Assembly (NCBI GenBank): GCA_001464195.1
Contig: LNEY01000031.1
Location: 1 to 64,000 of the forward strand
Length of the DNA: 64,000 nucleotides
From: Burkholderiales bacterium Ga0077547
GTDB taxonomy: Bacteria; Pseudomonadota; Gammaproteobacteria; Burkholderiales; Burkholderiaceae_C
Reading direction: 5' to 3'
The translations under genes and the position numbers were made by a program. The notes under the pieces were generated by a model. The model saw nothing but the letters and a program-made list of their open reading frames with translations. It had not been told where the DNA came from and did no database searches. Of this stretch, positions 14,985 through 25,722 are shown piece by piece (positions within the stretch are counted from its first letter, which is position 1; each line of letters starts with the position of its first letter).

Positions 14985-17252
14985 GTGACCGCGCGGCGCA
15001 TACGTGACGCCGAAATACAAGGGGCCGACGGTGGTGTCGGCGCCCACGAACAGGCTGCTGCCGGTGCGCAGGTCCGACAGGGAGACTTCTCGCTTGCGGG
15101 TCCAGGCGTTGCCCGCTTCAAGCGTGCCGCCTACGAACAGCCCCCGGGTCAACAATGGCACGTACTCCAGCCGCCGGTAGCCCTCCAGCCGACCGAACAG
15201 CACGTTGTTGCCCGCAAGCTGGTTGAAGCGGTAGCCCGACAGCCGGTGAAATCCACCCAGGTTGTAGCTGTAACGGCCCAGGTCGGTAGACAGGTCTGCG
15301 CCACCCGCACTCTCCGCGCTCAGATAGGTGTTGAGCGTGTGTCGCCCCCAGGTCACGGCGGCGGTGGCTTCGAGCTCGAGCCGCGCGAAGCCGTTGCGGC
15401 CGGACCCGCCGGACACGGTGCGCGAACCGATCACTGTTTCACCTTCGAGGCGGTAGCCACGCAGCGGGAAGTTGACGTAGTCCAACTGATCGATGATGGC
15501 CTTGAAGCGTGCGCCGGTTTCTCGAACGGTCTGGCTGTTGCCTGGGCCGGGATACGCGGCCGCCAGCAGATCGGGGCTGTTGCGCAGCACGACATGGCTG
15601 ACGCCGAGGCGGAATTCGCCGAACTTGCCCCACGGCTGACCGATGTCGATGCCAAAGCGACCCGTGGTTCGGCTGAGCCGCCCGAGTTCGTCCGCGCTGT
15701 TGGCTTCGTAGACAGTGACGCGTCGCCGCTCGACGCTGGCATAGCCGGACACAAACCAATCGCTGCTCCAGCCGATCGTCCACTTCAGCGGGAGATACAG
15801 CTCGGTGTAGAGCTTCGGCGTCTCGCCGATCTGGACGAAATTGCGCCATTCGGTGCCGTTCTCGTCCAGCCATCGCCGGTCGTGGTTCAGCTTCAAGTTG
15901 AAAGCGCTGTCACCCTGGAAATCGGTGAACAGGTCGATGCCCACACGGAAGTAGTGAGGTCCCCAGGGCTTGTCCTCGAGATCGAAGATGAGTCCGTCGC
16001 CGTCGGGTGTGTTCACCAGCCGGAAGTCCGCCCGTGCGTAGTCGCCGCTGGCGGCAAGACGGCGGGCATCTCGCTCAGCTTTTTTCTGATCGAAGGGCGC
16101 GCCAGTGGTCGATTCGAGCTCGCCAGCGAACCGCTGAGGGTTGGTCAACTCGCTGCCCTCGAAGCGGATGAACGAGACCTGCGCAGGTTGCGCTTCAGGC
16201 TGACGGTGTGCGGCCTGCCACTGGGCGTAGATCTGCGGGGGCAGCGACAGCGCGGCGAGCTTCGCCAGCTGTGGCCGCACGCCCGCTTCGCCCTGGTCAA
16301 TCAGTTCGCGGGTCTGGTTGAAGTCGCCGGAGGTCAGGGCGCCCAGGGGCGGTGCGATCAACACATCGCTGGGTTTCAACCGGGCCAGACTGCGGGCCAC
16401 GTTCTGCTCGGTCAGGATGCTGAGCATCTGCGCCGTGAGCCCGGTGACTGAACTCAGCGCATCGCGGCCTGACAGCGGCGTCCCGATGTTGACGGCGATC
16501 ACGATGTCGGCGCCCATGGCTCGCGCTACGTCAACGGGCAGGTTGTCGACCAGGCCGCCATCGCCCAGGATCCGACCATCGGCCTCGGTGGGTGCGAAGA
16601 CCCCGGGGACGCTCATGCTCGAACGCAGTGCCAACGCCAGATCACCGCTGCCGAGGATGACCGGCTGGCCGGTCTCCATGTTGGTGGCCACCGCCCGAAA
16701 CGGAATCGCAAGCTGCGAGAAGTCGCGTATGCCGCGCACCGGCAGGGTGTAGCGGCGCAGCAGGGTTTCGAGCCCCCGACCCGACAGTGCACCCAGCGGT
16801 GCCCGCAGCTCGCCATCGCGCATGCCGAACTCAAGCACCGGCGAGAGTTCGAAGTCTTCTTCCTTGCGGCGCTGCGACAGCAGCGGCCGGTCGACGCGGC
16901 TGGCGAACACCTCGTCCCATTTCACCGCGAGCAATTCCTTTTCCAGGCGCTCCGCGTCCATGCCGCTGGCATAGAGACCACCGATGATCGCGCCCATCGA
17001 GGTGCCCGCAATCACATCGATCGGGATGCGTTCGCGCTCCAGCATCTTCAGCACGCCCACGTGCGCCAGCCCGCGTGCGCCGCCCCCCGAGAGCACCAGC
17101 CCGATGCGCGGCCGGCCCAGCGGCGGTGGGGCGGGTGCGGCTGCCGTCGCCGGCGCGCCCACCAACGAGACGGGCGTGGCCTCACTGCCGGATGCGGCAA
17201 ACGACGCTGTGAACCAGGCGAAGAGACCGAGGCGGCGGACGGTCGACAACAT
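14952..17252 (-). CDS. Patatin-like phospholipase with C-terminal outer-membrane barrel
   Basis: A 766-residue exported protein. A signal peptide (residues about 1-25) is followed by a patatin domain with the oxyanion loop GGGARG at 56-61, the nucleophile Ser85 in GTSMG, and the catalytic Asp231 in DGG. Linker and POTRA-like sequence runs from about 330 to 420. The C-terminal half is a BamA/FhaC-like surface-antigen barrel. Such PlpD-type proteins are lipases anchored or released through their own barrel. The ATG at 17252 has AGGA eight bases upstream; an in-frame ATG nine bases earlier is possible. The 3' end overlaps engB by 33 bases. Confidence 0.9.
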   Translation of the reverse strand: MLSTVRRLGLFAWFTASFAASGSEATPVSLVGAPATAAAPAPPPLGRPRIGLVLSGGGARGLAHVGVLKMLERERIPIDVIAGTSMGAIIGGLYASGMDAERLEKELLAVKWDEVFASRVDRPLLSQRRKEEDFELSPVLEFGMRDGELRAPLGALSGRGLETLLRRYTLPVRGIRDFSQLAIPFRAVATNMETGQPVILGSGDLALALRSSMSVPGVFAPTEADGRILGDGGLVDNLPVDVARAMGADIVIAVNIGTPLSGRDALSSVTGLTAQMLSILTEQNVARSLARLKPSDVLIAPPLGALTSGDFNQTRELIDQGEAGVRPQLAKLAALSLPPQIYAQWQAAHRQPEAQPAQVSFIRFEGSELTNPQRFAGELESTTGAPFDQKKAERDARRLAASGDYARADFRLVNTPDGDGLIFDLEDKPWGPHYFRVGIDLFTDFQGDSAFNLKLNHDRRWLDENGTEWRNFVQIGETPKLYTELYLPLKWTIGWSSDWFVSGYASVERRRVTVYEANSADELGRLSRTTGRFGIDIGQPWGKFGEFRLGVSHVVLRNSPDLLAAAYPGPGNSQTVRETGARFKAIIDQLDYVNFPLRGYRLEGETVIGSRTVSGGSGRNGFARLELEATAAVTWGRHTLNTYLSAESAGGADLSTDLGRYSYNLGGFHRLSGYRFNQLAGNNVLFGRLEGYRRLEYVPLLTRGLFVGGTLEAGNAWTRKREVSLSDLRTGSSLFVGADTTVGPLYFGVTYAPRGHSGVYLFLGRP

Positions 17253-17339
17253 CGAATGCATCCTGAAATTGTGCGGGATGGGTTTGGTGGACGTTGCCAC
17301 CGCGGCACAGTGGACGCTCGCGCCGAGCGTCATGCTCGA

Positions 17340-19403
17340 TCAGTGCGAGGGGGCCAGATCGCGCATGACACGGTGGACGGCGCGTTGGATCAGCTGGGTG
17401 TCCGACACGGGCTTGATGAGACCTTCCGTCGCGAGCCGAGCCAGTGCCTGCCTCGTGATGGAATGGGTGCGGCCAGCGGTCTCACCGGCGAAGACAAAGT
17501 AGCTCAGCGAATCACTGCGCCACAGCAACTGGACCGTGCGCCAGCGTCCACTGAGAAACCAGCGACAGCTGGAGCCAGGGGTCATTGCGTCGATCGGGCG
17601 GTCGGGGCTGTCTTCTAGAGCAGCCCCATCGGACATCAGCTCGGCCGGGACGGTGTCCATCGAGAAAACTTCGATCAGTGAGTCGGCAAATCCCTGGGCC
17701 GACGGGGCGGCCGAAGTAGAGGCGTCTTCGTCGCGCAGACGCTGGAAGATCTCCTGCGGGGTGGCTTCGTAGGCACTGGCCCGCTCGCCCGGGCGCAAGG
17801 ACTCGGTGTGCACGACCATCAAGTCGTCGAGCACCGCCTGCTGCTGCATCTCGGGCAAACCCACCAGTGCCATGCCAGCACGCAGGCGCTTGATCAGGTC
17901 GGGCAGTAACCCGAGCAGGCGCTGTCGGCTTTGGGGGTGGTCAGGGATGTTCAGGCTCCAGAGCATGTCGTCGAGCGTCTTGAAGGCGCTGGCCGTGCGC
18001 TCGTCCTTGTCGCCATAGCGAAGCATCGACTCCGTGAGCACGCGGGCCCAGTCGCGGCTCAGAAACTCGCGAAGGCGAGGGGTGGTGCGCACGGCGCGGG
18101 CCTGTTCCGCCAGCTGTTGCGACAGCTCACGTTCGAGGGTGTCTCGTCGCTCGGCGGCGGTCAGCGCGGCGATGCTGTTATCTGCGCGCTCCTGCTGATC
18201 TCGCAGCTCTTGGCTCAGGTGCGCTTCCAGACGCATCATGCCTTTCGTGAAGCCCGACGCCACTTGCTGAGGCGCCGCGGCGATCTCGCCGGCGAGCGAC
18301 TCGCAGAATGTGACCAGCCGAGCGCTGCGCGGATCGCCGGGCAGCGGCCAGACCTGTGACGCCTGTGCGATGCGGTTCATCAGCAACCACACCGGATGCT
18401 GGTGGCTGTCAAGCAGTGTGCGGTCGACCAGGCACAGGCGCAGCACCGATGTTTGCAGGCGCGCCATGACGGCACGCAGATCGGCCGAGATCTGATCATC
18501 GGACAGCACCGCTTCGAAGACGCGCGAGAGCAAGTCGACCACGTGAGGATCGACGCCCTCAGGCACATTCGAGTTCTGCAACGCGGCCATGCGAGCAGCG
18601 CTTGGCGTTGACGAGACAGGCATCGCAACCGGCGCGGGCGACGGTGGTCCTCCGGTGGAGCGGTTTTGCAGCAAGGCACTGATCTGTTGCAGCGCTTGTT
18701 CGAAGGCTCTGGGCGTCGCCGCCGCGGGTGCCGAAACCGCCGCAGGTGTGCTGCTCGGGAGCACCATCGTCCGGTAAATGCTGGGCGTGACGCCCTGGGA
18801 TTCCAAGCGCGTGCAGGCGGCTGCCCAGGACATCTTGAGCTGGCCTGCGATGATGGCCGTCGCGCTGCGCAACATCAGACCCCGCTGCGCAGACGTGGGG
18901 CAGATGGCCGAGCAAGCATCCCACAGTGCTTGTGCGTAGGCCGCCGGCCCCAGGGGATTCGATTCAGCGCTGACATGGGCCTGGCCGATCAGCGTCGAGG
19001 TGAATGTCTGCAACTCGCGCAACTCCCATTCGGCCGCGCTGTCGATCAGTTGCGCGGCACGGGAGATCGCGATGTCTGCGTCGACGCGGGTCTCGTCCAT
19101 CAACTGCAGGCCACCGGCGATCGTGCTGCTGCCCACGGTCGATGGGCTCTCGAGACCTTGAACATCGGCCATGACCAGCGATTGCAGACTGTCGGCAAAG
19201 GCTTGCCGGAACGGATTCGCGCCGCGGCGCAGCGCTTCGATCACCTCCTGTTGGACCTGGCGGTCGGCCGCTGCGACCGGCGCACCGGCCTTGGCGGGCT
19301 GCTGCAACTGCGCCAGGGTCGCGGTGACCGTGCGTTCGGCCAACGCAGGCGCTCGGGACAACTCGTCCTCGACGAAGCGCAACATCAAGGGAGAAACCGG
19401 CAT
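17340..19403 (-). CDS. DUF1631 family protein
   Basis: A 687-residue cytoplasmic protein matching the DUF1631 family of betaproteobacteria and relatives. It is largely alpha-helical, with no signal peptide or membrane segment, and an Ala/Pro-rich linker near residues 215-280. The conserved C-terminal block includes WFLSGRWRTVQLLWRSD and SYFVFAGETAGRTHSITR, which look like a small beta domain. Relatives have been linked loosely to cyclic-di-GMP or surface behaviour, but no biochemical role is established. It lies between the patatin gene and groEL on the same strand and is probably transcribed alone. Confidence 0.8.
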   Translation of the reverse strand: MPVSPLMLRFVEDELSRAPALAERTVTATLAQLQQPAKAGAPVAAADRQVQQEVIEALRRGANPFRQAFADSLQSLVMADVQGLESPSTVGSSTIAGGLQLMDETRVDADIAISRAAQLIDSAAEWELRELQTFTSTLIGQAHVSAESNPLGPAAYAQALWDACSAICPTSAQRGLMLRSATAIIAGQLKMSWAAACTRLESQGVTPSIYRTMVLPSSTPAAVSAPAAATPRAFEQALQQISALLQNRSTGGPPSPAPVAMPVSSTPSAARMAALQNSNVPEGVDPHVVDLLSRVFEAVLSDDQISADLRAVMARLQTSVLRLCLVDRTLLDSHQHPVWLLMNRIAQASQVWPLPGDPRSARLVTFCESLAGEIAAAPQQVASGFTKGMMRLEAHLSQELRDQQERADNSIAALTAAERRDTLERELSQQLAEQARAVRTTPRLREFLSRDWARVLTESMLRYGDKDERTASAFKTLDDMLWSLNIPDHPQSRQRLLGLLPDLIKRLRAGMALVGLPEMQQQAVLDDLMVVHTESLRPGERASAYEATPQEIFQRLRDEDASTSAAPSAQGFADSLIEVFSMDTVPAELMSDGAALEDSPDRPIDAMTPGSSCRWFLSGRWRTVQLLWRSDSLSYFVFAGETAGRTHSITRQALARLATEGLIKPVSDTQLIQRAVHRVMRDLAPSH

Positions 19404-19484
19404 GGGCGTGGTCTGTGGCCTTCCTAAGGGATTATCCGGTTGAACGAGTGGCTCACGCCAAGTTCCATCCAGCGTGAAGCCATG

Positions 19485-19511
19485 AAAAAGGGGCTGCCGA
19501 AGCAGCCCCTT
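19485..19511 (-). terminator. Rho-independent terminator of groESL
   Basis: A perfect 10-bp stem (19488-19497 with 19502-19511) has a TTCG tetraloop when read on the minus strand, then a run of T residues. It lies about 50 bases after the groEL stop codon and ends the chaperonin operon. Confidence 0.92.
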
Positions 19512-19561
19512 TGGGGAACGTCGCGGACTCAGGCCCGAGGGGCCTGAAGCCAGGGCGCTTT

Positions 19562-21342
<1,781 letters not shown>

Positions 21343-21348
<6 letters not shown>

Positions 21349-21633
21349 TTCAACCACTGCAAACAGGTCTTCTTCGCGCATCACGAGCAGTTCATCGCCA
21401 TCGACCTTGGCGGTCTGGCCGCTGTACTTGCCGAACAGGACGCGATCGCCGACCTTGATGTTCAGAGCAATGAAATCACCCTTCTCGTTGCGCTTGCCAG
21501 GACCGACGGCGAGCACTTCGCCTTGATCAGGCTTCTCGGCAGCGGCGTCCGGGATGACGATGCCCGAGGCGGTCTTGGTTTCCTGTTCCAGGCGCTTGAC
21601 GATCACGCGATCGTTCAGAGGACGAAGTTTCAT
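21343..21633 (-). CDS. groES: Co-chaperonin GroES
   Basis: A 96-residue Hsp10, full length. It starts [15 protein letters not shown] and has the mobile loop around residues 17-33 ([19 protein letters not shown]) that binds GroEL. It forms the heptameric lid of the folding chamber. It is the first gene of groESL, with AAGGAGA upstream of the ATG and a CIRCE-controlled promoter about 110-130 bases upstream. Confidence 0.98.
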
Positions 21634-21738
21634 AGCATCTCCTTGAGGGATAAAAACCGAGTTGGGTGTTGGTGATGACGGGCGGCAATCGGCTGACCAC
21701 GAGGGTGACTCCAGCCGGGCTCGCAGGCCCGAAATTCG

Positions 21739-21800
21739 TTAGCACTCAATGCATGCGAGTGCTAGCAGTAAGATTATAGGGACGATGCGCTGCAGTTCAA
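21739..21800 (-). promoter_or_regulatory. groESL promoter with CIRCE (HrcA) operator
   Basis: The CIRCE element is TTAGCACTC-N9-GAGTGCTAG at 21739-21765, matching the consensus except for the last base. On the minus strand a -35 TTGAAC (21800-21795), a 16-base spacer and a perfect -10 TATAAT (21778-21773) place the start point at the edge of CIRCE. The same stretch reads CTTGAA-N14-CCCTATA, close to a sigma32 heat-shock promoter. Dual control by HrcA repression and heat-shock sigma factor is inferred. Confidence 0.92.
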
Positions 21801-21871
21801 GGGGCCGCGCGTGCCGTTTTTGATGTGTTCGTCGCGGGCGTCAACCGACCCGGAGCTGGCCAACGCGCGAA

Positions 21872-22081
21872 TCAGTGAGGCAGGGGCGCGCTGCCTTCGT
21901 CGGATTCTTCAGGCGTCGGGCCGGAGGCGACTCGGTAGCCTTCACTCGCCCAGGCACCGAAATCGCTGTTCTTGCAGCGTGCGCTGCAGAAGGGGCGGTA
22001 CAGGTTGGAGGTGACGTACACGCTGTCACCGCCGCAGCCGGGGCAGCGGACGATGCGCTGCGGGACCTCCGGGGCGCTCAT
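21872..22081 (-). CDS. yacG: DNA gyrase inhibitor YacG
   Basis: A 69-residue zinc protein. Cys13, Cys16, Cys32 and Cys36 (CPGC and CSARC) form the zinc site. YacG binds the GyrB subunit and blocks gyrase in vitro. Its ATG overlaps the zapD stop codon in an ATGA arrangement, so the two are translationally coupled. This is the last gene of the pilBCD-coaE-zapD-yacG series. Confidence 0.93.
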   Translation of the reverse strand: MSAPEVPQRIVRCPGCGGDSVYVTSNLYRPFCSARCKNSDFGAWASEGYRVASGPTPEESDEGSAPLPH

Positions 22082-22833
22082 GAGCACAGGGTCAGTTCGA
22101 AACTGCCATCGCCGGTGTGGGGTCTTAGGCGACCCTCTGTGTCCTGGCGCATCAGCCTGACCGAGACCATCAGCCGGTGACCTGTGATTTCGGGCACCAG
22201 ACCACCCGCCGGATCGAGGCGAACGCGCATCAGGTGGTAAGACCGCCCGGTCGGCAGGCTCTGCTGAAACTGTCCCGCGACGGCGGTCACGCGCTGCGGC
22301 ACGCCTGAGTCGCGCAACAAGCCCAGCAGCACGGTCAAGGCCTCAGCCAGTGGCAACAAAAGCGCGATCCAGCGAGCCAGGTCAGCGCGGCGCGCTGCAG
22401 GCTCATGCTGCTGCCATGCGTAATAAGCCGGCAGATCGAATTCGCAGGTGCCACCTGGGATGCTGATGCGGCTGCGGATGCTCATCAGCCATTCGTTGGA
22501 GGTCAGTGCTGCGCCAGCCTTGCCTGGCAGTTCATTCAGCCCTGTGTGTGCGTGGTCGATTTTTTGGATCACCGCGTCGAGCGCTGATTCGGAAATCGAT
22601 GGGTTACCGCGGTAGCCGTTGAGCTGTGCCTTCTGACGCTCCAGATCCTTGAGCAGGTCAGATTTCAGGTCGGCGCGCGAGGCCACTTCCATGATTTCGA
22701 ACAGCGTGGCGATCGCGTAGTGGTGATCCACCGCGGTCTCTCGCGTCGCCAGTTGCCCCAACCGATCGAACAGGTGCTCCAGCCGAAGCATGGTGCGTAT
22801 GCTCTCGTTGAACGGGTACTCGTAAAGGACCAA
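22078..22833 (-). CDS. zapD: Cell division protein ZapD
   Basis: A 251-residue FtsZ-binding protein that bundles FtsZ filaments at the septum. The conserved start VLYEYPFNESIRTMLRLEHLF and the central FDLPAYYAW and C-terminal RSYHLMRVRL segments are typical. The start is taken as TTG at 22833: AAGGAAGG lies just upstream and the length then matches the family. A further 40 in-frame residues upstream do not look like ZapD. It follows coaE by 82 bases and overlaps yacG by four. Confidence 0.9.
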   Translation of the reverse strand: MVLYEYPFNESIRTMLRLEHLFDRLGQLATRETAVDHHYAIATLFEIMEVASRADLKSDLLKDLERQKAQLNGYRGNPSISESALDAVIQKIDHAHTGLNELPGKAGAALTSNEWLMSIRSRISIPGGTCEFDLPAYYAWQQHEPAARRADLARWIALLLPLAEALTVLLGLLRDSGVPQRVTAVAGQFQQSLPTGRSYHLMRVRLDPAGGLVPEITGHRLMVSVRLMRQDTEGRLRPHTGDGSFELTLCS

Positions 22834-22915
22834 GTGGCCTTCCTTCAACGGCTGGTGGAGCGGGGACGGGCGGATAGAACAGCGACAAGCTGCGATTGTT
22901 CCACAGCGATGCGGG

Positions 22916-23542
22916 TCAGAGCGCTTTCCAGGATTCCCACAACTGTTCGACACGCTCAGACAACGCCGCCATCGAAATGTCGTCGTTGATGATCAAGTCG
23001 TCGGCAACAGCGCGCCGCTGCTCTCGAGTCGCCTGTGCCGCAATGACCGCCCTGACCGATGCTTCCGACCATCCTGAGCGCTTCATCACCCGTGCAATCT
23101 GCGTGGCCTCGCTGCAGTCGACCACCAGCACCCGGTGCACTCGGCGCATCCATTGCGGCGACTCGACCAACAGGGGAACGTCGAAAACGAGGACCGCAGC
23201 GTCTTGCTGCAAGCCTGCTTCGCGTTCGGTGTCAGTCAGGATCATTGGGTGCAAGATGCCTTCCAATCGGTGCCTTGCTGGAGGATCGTCGAACACCAAC
23301 TGGCGCATCCTGTGGCGGTCGAGAGCGCCCTGGGAATCGATCACGCTGTCACCGAATGCCTTGCGCAGTGCTGGGATGGCACGCCCATTGGTCGCAGTCA
23401 ATCGTCGGGAAATTGCATCGGTGTCGATGATCCTTGCGCCATGTGAGGCCAGCAAGGCGGCGACGGTGCTCTTTCCGCTGCCGATGCCGCCGGTCAGCCC
23501 AACGCGCAGCGGTTCGGCGATGCTTCTTGGCGCGGCAGCCAT
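22916..23542 (-). CDS. coaE: Dephospho-CoA kinase CoaE
   Basis: A 208-residue P-loop kinase that phosphorylates dephospho-CoA in the last step of coenzyme A synthesis. The ATP site GGIGSGKST is at residues 18-26, followed by DTDAISR and the HPMI segment conserved in CoaE. It sits 31 bases downstream of pilD, the common proteobacterial order. The ribosome site is weak, which suggests translation partly coupled to pilD. Confidence 0.96.
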   Translation of the reverse strand: MAAAPRSIAEPLRVGLTGGIGSGKSTVAALLASHGARIIDTDAISRRLTATNGRAIPALRKAFGDSVIDSQGALDRHRMRQLVFDDPPARHRLEGILHPMILTDTEREAGLQQDAAVLVFDVPLLVESPQWMRRVHRVLVVDCSEATQIARVMKRSGWSEASVRAVIAAQATREQRRAVADDLIINDDISMAALSERVEQLWESWKAL

Positions 23543-23573
23543 CAGATGGGTGCTGGCGCCGGGCTGATGAGAA

Positions 23574-24425
23574 TCAGGCCCAGCCCAACCAATCCAGGAT
23601 TGTCGGGGCGCCGATGAACAACACCGCCAGTCCGGACCCCGCGAGAAACGGTCCGAACGGCACGTACCGTCCTTCGCGAAGGTTGCTGGCGAGCTTCATG
23701 CCGATGCCGACGATCGCGCCGATCACCGAAGCGCCCAGTACGACGGGCAGCACCATGGACACACCGAGCCACGCCCCCAAGGCGGCCAGCAACTTGAAAT
23801 CGCCGTGGCCCATGCCTTCCTTGCCAGTGGCCAGCTTGAAAAGCCAGTACACCGACCACAGAGACAGGTAGCCCGCCACCGCTCCCCAGACCGCAGACGA
23901 CAGCGGCACGGTCAAGCCGACGGCCGCGGCAATCAGACCCGCCCACAGCAGCGGCAACGTGAGGCTGTCAGGCAAAAGGGTGGTGTCCCAGTCGATGCCA
24001 GCCAGCGCCACCAGCACCGCTGCAAATCCGCACCACGCCAGCGTGGAAGCCTGCGCGCCAAAGCGCCAGGCAAGGCCTGCGAACAACAGCGCCGTGACGA
24101 TCTCGAAGGCGGGATACCTCGGCGAGATACGGGACTTGCAGGCCGAGCACTTGCCACCCAATCGCAGATAGCTCAGCACGGGTATGTTCTCGTGCCAGGC
24201 GATGCGGTGCCCACATGAAGGGCATCGCGAGCGAGGTGCCGACAGCGTGATCTCGGCCGGCACATCCACCTTGACGCCGAGCAACTCCGCGCTGTCGAGT
24301 TTCCAACCCCGCTCCAGCATCAGCGGCAACCGGTGTATCACCACGTTCAGGAAGCTGCCGACGCACAGCCCCGCCAGCGCGAGGGTCCAGGGAGACAACA
24401 GCGTATCGATCAGCAGCGTATCCAT
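23574..24425 (-). CDS. pilD: Type IV prepilin peptidase/N-methylase PilD
   Basis: A 283-residue inner-membrane aspartic protease. The cytoplasmic zinc loop uses Cys68, Cys71, Cys93 and Cys96. The catalytic aspartates lie in DWDTTLLPD (about 145-153) and in GMGHGDFK (Asp209). It removes the leader peptide of type IV pilins and type II secretion pseudopilins and methylates the new N-terminus. It starts nine bases after pilC ends, in the order pilB-pilC-pilD. Confidence 0.96.
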   Translation of the reverse strand: MDTLLIDTLLSPWTLALAGLCVGSFLNVVIHRLPLMLERGWKLDSAELLGVKVDVPAEITLSAPRSRCPSCGHRIAWHENIPVLSYLRLGGKCSACKSRISPRYPAFEIVTALLFAGLAWRFGAQASTLAWCGFAAVLVALAGIDWDTTLLPDSLTLPLLWAGLIAAAVGLTVPLSSAVWGAVAGYLSLWSVYWLFKLATGKEGMGHGDFKLLAALGAWLGVSMVLPVVLGASVIGAIVGIGMKLASNLREGRYVPFGPFLAGSGLAVLFIGAPTILDWLGWA

Positions 24426-24434
24426 CCGCCGGGA

Positions 24435-25655
24435 TCAGACCACCTGACCAAGCTTGAAGATCGGCAGGTACATGGAGACCACGATGCCGCCGATCAGAGT
24501 GCCGAGGATCACGATGATGAATGGCTCCATCAGGCTGGACAGGCCTTTCACCGCCTCGTCGACCTCGTCCTCATAGAACTCGGCCGCCTTGCCCAGCATG
24601 GCATCCAGCGAGCCGGACTCTTCGCCAATCGAGCACATCTGCAGCACCATGTTCGGGAACACGCCGGTGGTCTGCATCGAAGTGGTCAGCGACGAGCCCG
24701 TAGAAACGTCTTTCTGGATCTTCTCGGTCGCTTCGGCAAAGACGGCGTTGCCAGACGCACCGCCGACAGAATCCAGCGCTTCGACCAAGGGGACGCCTGC
24801 TGCAAACATCGTCGACAACGTACGTGTCCAACGCGCGACTGCCGATTTGTTGACCAGATCACCGAACACCGGCACTTTCAAGAGCAGCCGGTCCATCATC
24901 TTTTGCATCTTCTCGGATCGCTTCCACGATTCAAAGAAGAAGTAAGTGCCACCGCCAATGAAGCCGAAGATCGCCCACCAGTACTTGACGAAGAACTCCG
25001 ACATCGCGATCACCAACAGTGTGGGAGCGGGAAGGTCGGCGCCGAACGAGGTGAACACGTCCTTAAAGGCCGGGATGACGAAGATCATGATCACGGCAAG
25101 CACCACAAAGGCCACCACCAGCACCGCGATCGGGTAGATCAAGGCGGACTTGATCTTGTTCTTGATCGCCATGGTCTTTTCCTGGTAGATCGCCAGGCGA
25201 TCCAGCAACGCTTCCAGGATACCGCCCGCCTCGCCGGCCTCGACCAGATTGCAGTAGAGCGCGTCAAAGTACAGCGGATGCTTACGGAATGCGGCAGACA
25301 GGCTCGTCCCAGTTTCGACATCGGCCCGGATATCGGTCAGCAGGCGTGTCAATCGCGGGTTTGGGCTGCCACGTGCCACGATGTCGAATGATTGAATCAG
25401 CGGCACGCCGGCACGCATCATCGTGGACAACTGGCGGGTGAAGATGGCAATGTCTTTTTGCTTGATTGCACGTCCACCGCTGACCCGGCGCTTCTTGACC
25501 TTGGTGATCAGGATGCCCTGGCGGCGAAGACTCGCATTAACCATCGCTTCGCCACCAGCGCGCATCTCCCCCCGAACGATCTTGCCGTTCTTGTCTTTGC
25601 CTTCGTACTCGAAAACAATTTCCTTGATGCGTGTCGCGGCCGCTGCAGTCGCCAT
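24435..25655 (-). CDS. pilC: Type IV pilus inner-membrane platform protein PilC
   Basis: A 406-residue GspF-family protein with two repeated cytoplasmic helical domains and three membrane segments (including one around residues 170-190 and one near the C-terminus). It anchors the assembly and retraction motors of the pilus. The sequence contains the typical MMRAGVPLIQSFDIVA and TMFAAGVPLVEALDSVG blocks, one per repeat. GGAGGAA precedes the ATG. It is the second gene of pilBCD. Confidence 0.97.
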   Translation of the reverse strand: MATAAAATRIKEIVFEYEGKDKNGKIVRGEMRAGGEAMVNASLRRQGILITKVKKRRVSGGRAIKQKDIAIFTRQLSTMMRAGVPLIQSFDIVARGSPNPRLTRLLTDIRADVETGTSLSAAFRKHPLYFDALYCNLVEAGEAGGILEALLDRLAIYQEKTMAIKNKIKSALIYPIAVLVVAFVVLAVIMIFVIPAFKDVFTSFGADLPAPTLLVIAMSEFFVKYWWAIFGFIGGGTYFFFESWKRSEKMQKMMDRLLLKVPVFGDLVNKSAVARWTRTLSTMFAAGVPLVEALDSVGGASGNAVFAEATEKIQKDVSTGSSLTTSMQTTGVFPNMVLQMCSIGEESGSLDAMLGKAAEFYEDEVDEAVKGLSSLMEPFIIVILGTLIGGIVVSMYLPIFKLGQVV

Positions 25656-25673
25656 GGTTCCTCCGGAACTCTC

Positions 25674-25709
25674 AATCCACCAACGTGCTTATCGGCAAGC
25701 TGGTGGATT
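25674..25709 (-). other. Hairpin in the pilB-pilC gap
   Basis: AATCCACCA (25674-25682) pairs with TGGTGGATT (25701-25709), and an inner GCTT/AAGC stem (25687-25690 with 25697-25700) extends it, leaving a 4-base bulge on one side. It lies between the pilB stop and the pilC ribosome site, with no T-run. It could set the ratio of PilC to PilB. Confidence 0.6.
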
Positions 25710-25722
25710 TATTCATTGGTAA

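Noticed and set aside
14985..16451. Open frame of 488 codons on the plus strand directly after engB
   Set aside because: It is antisense to the patatin-barrel gene, whose catalytic motifs and signal peptide are clear.
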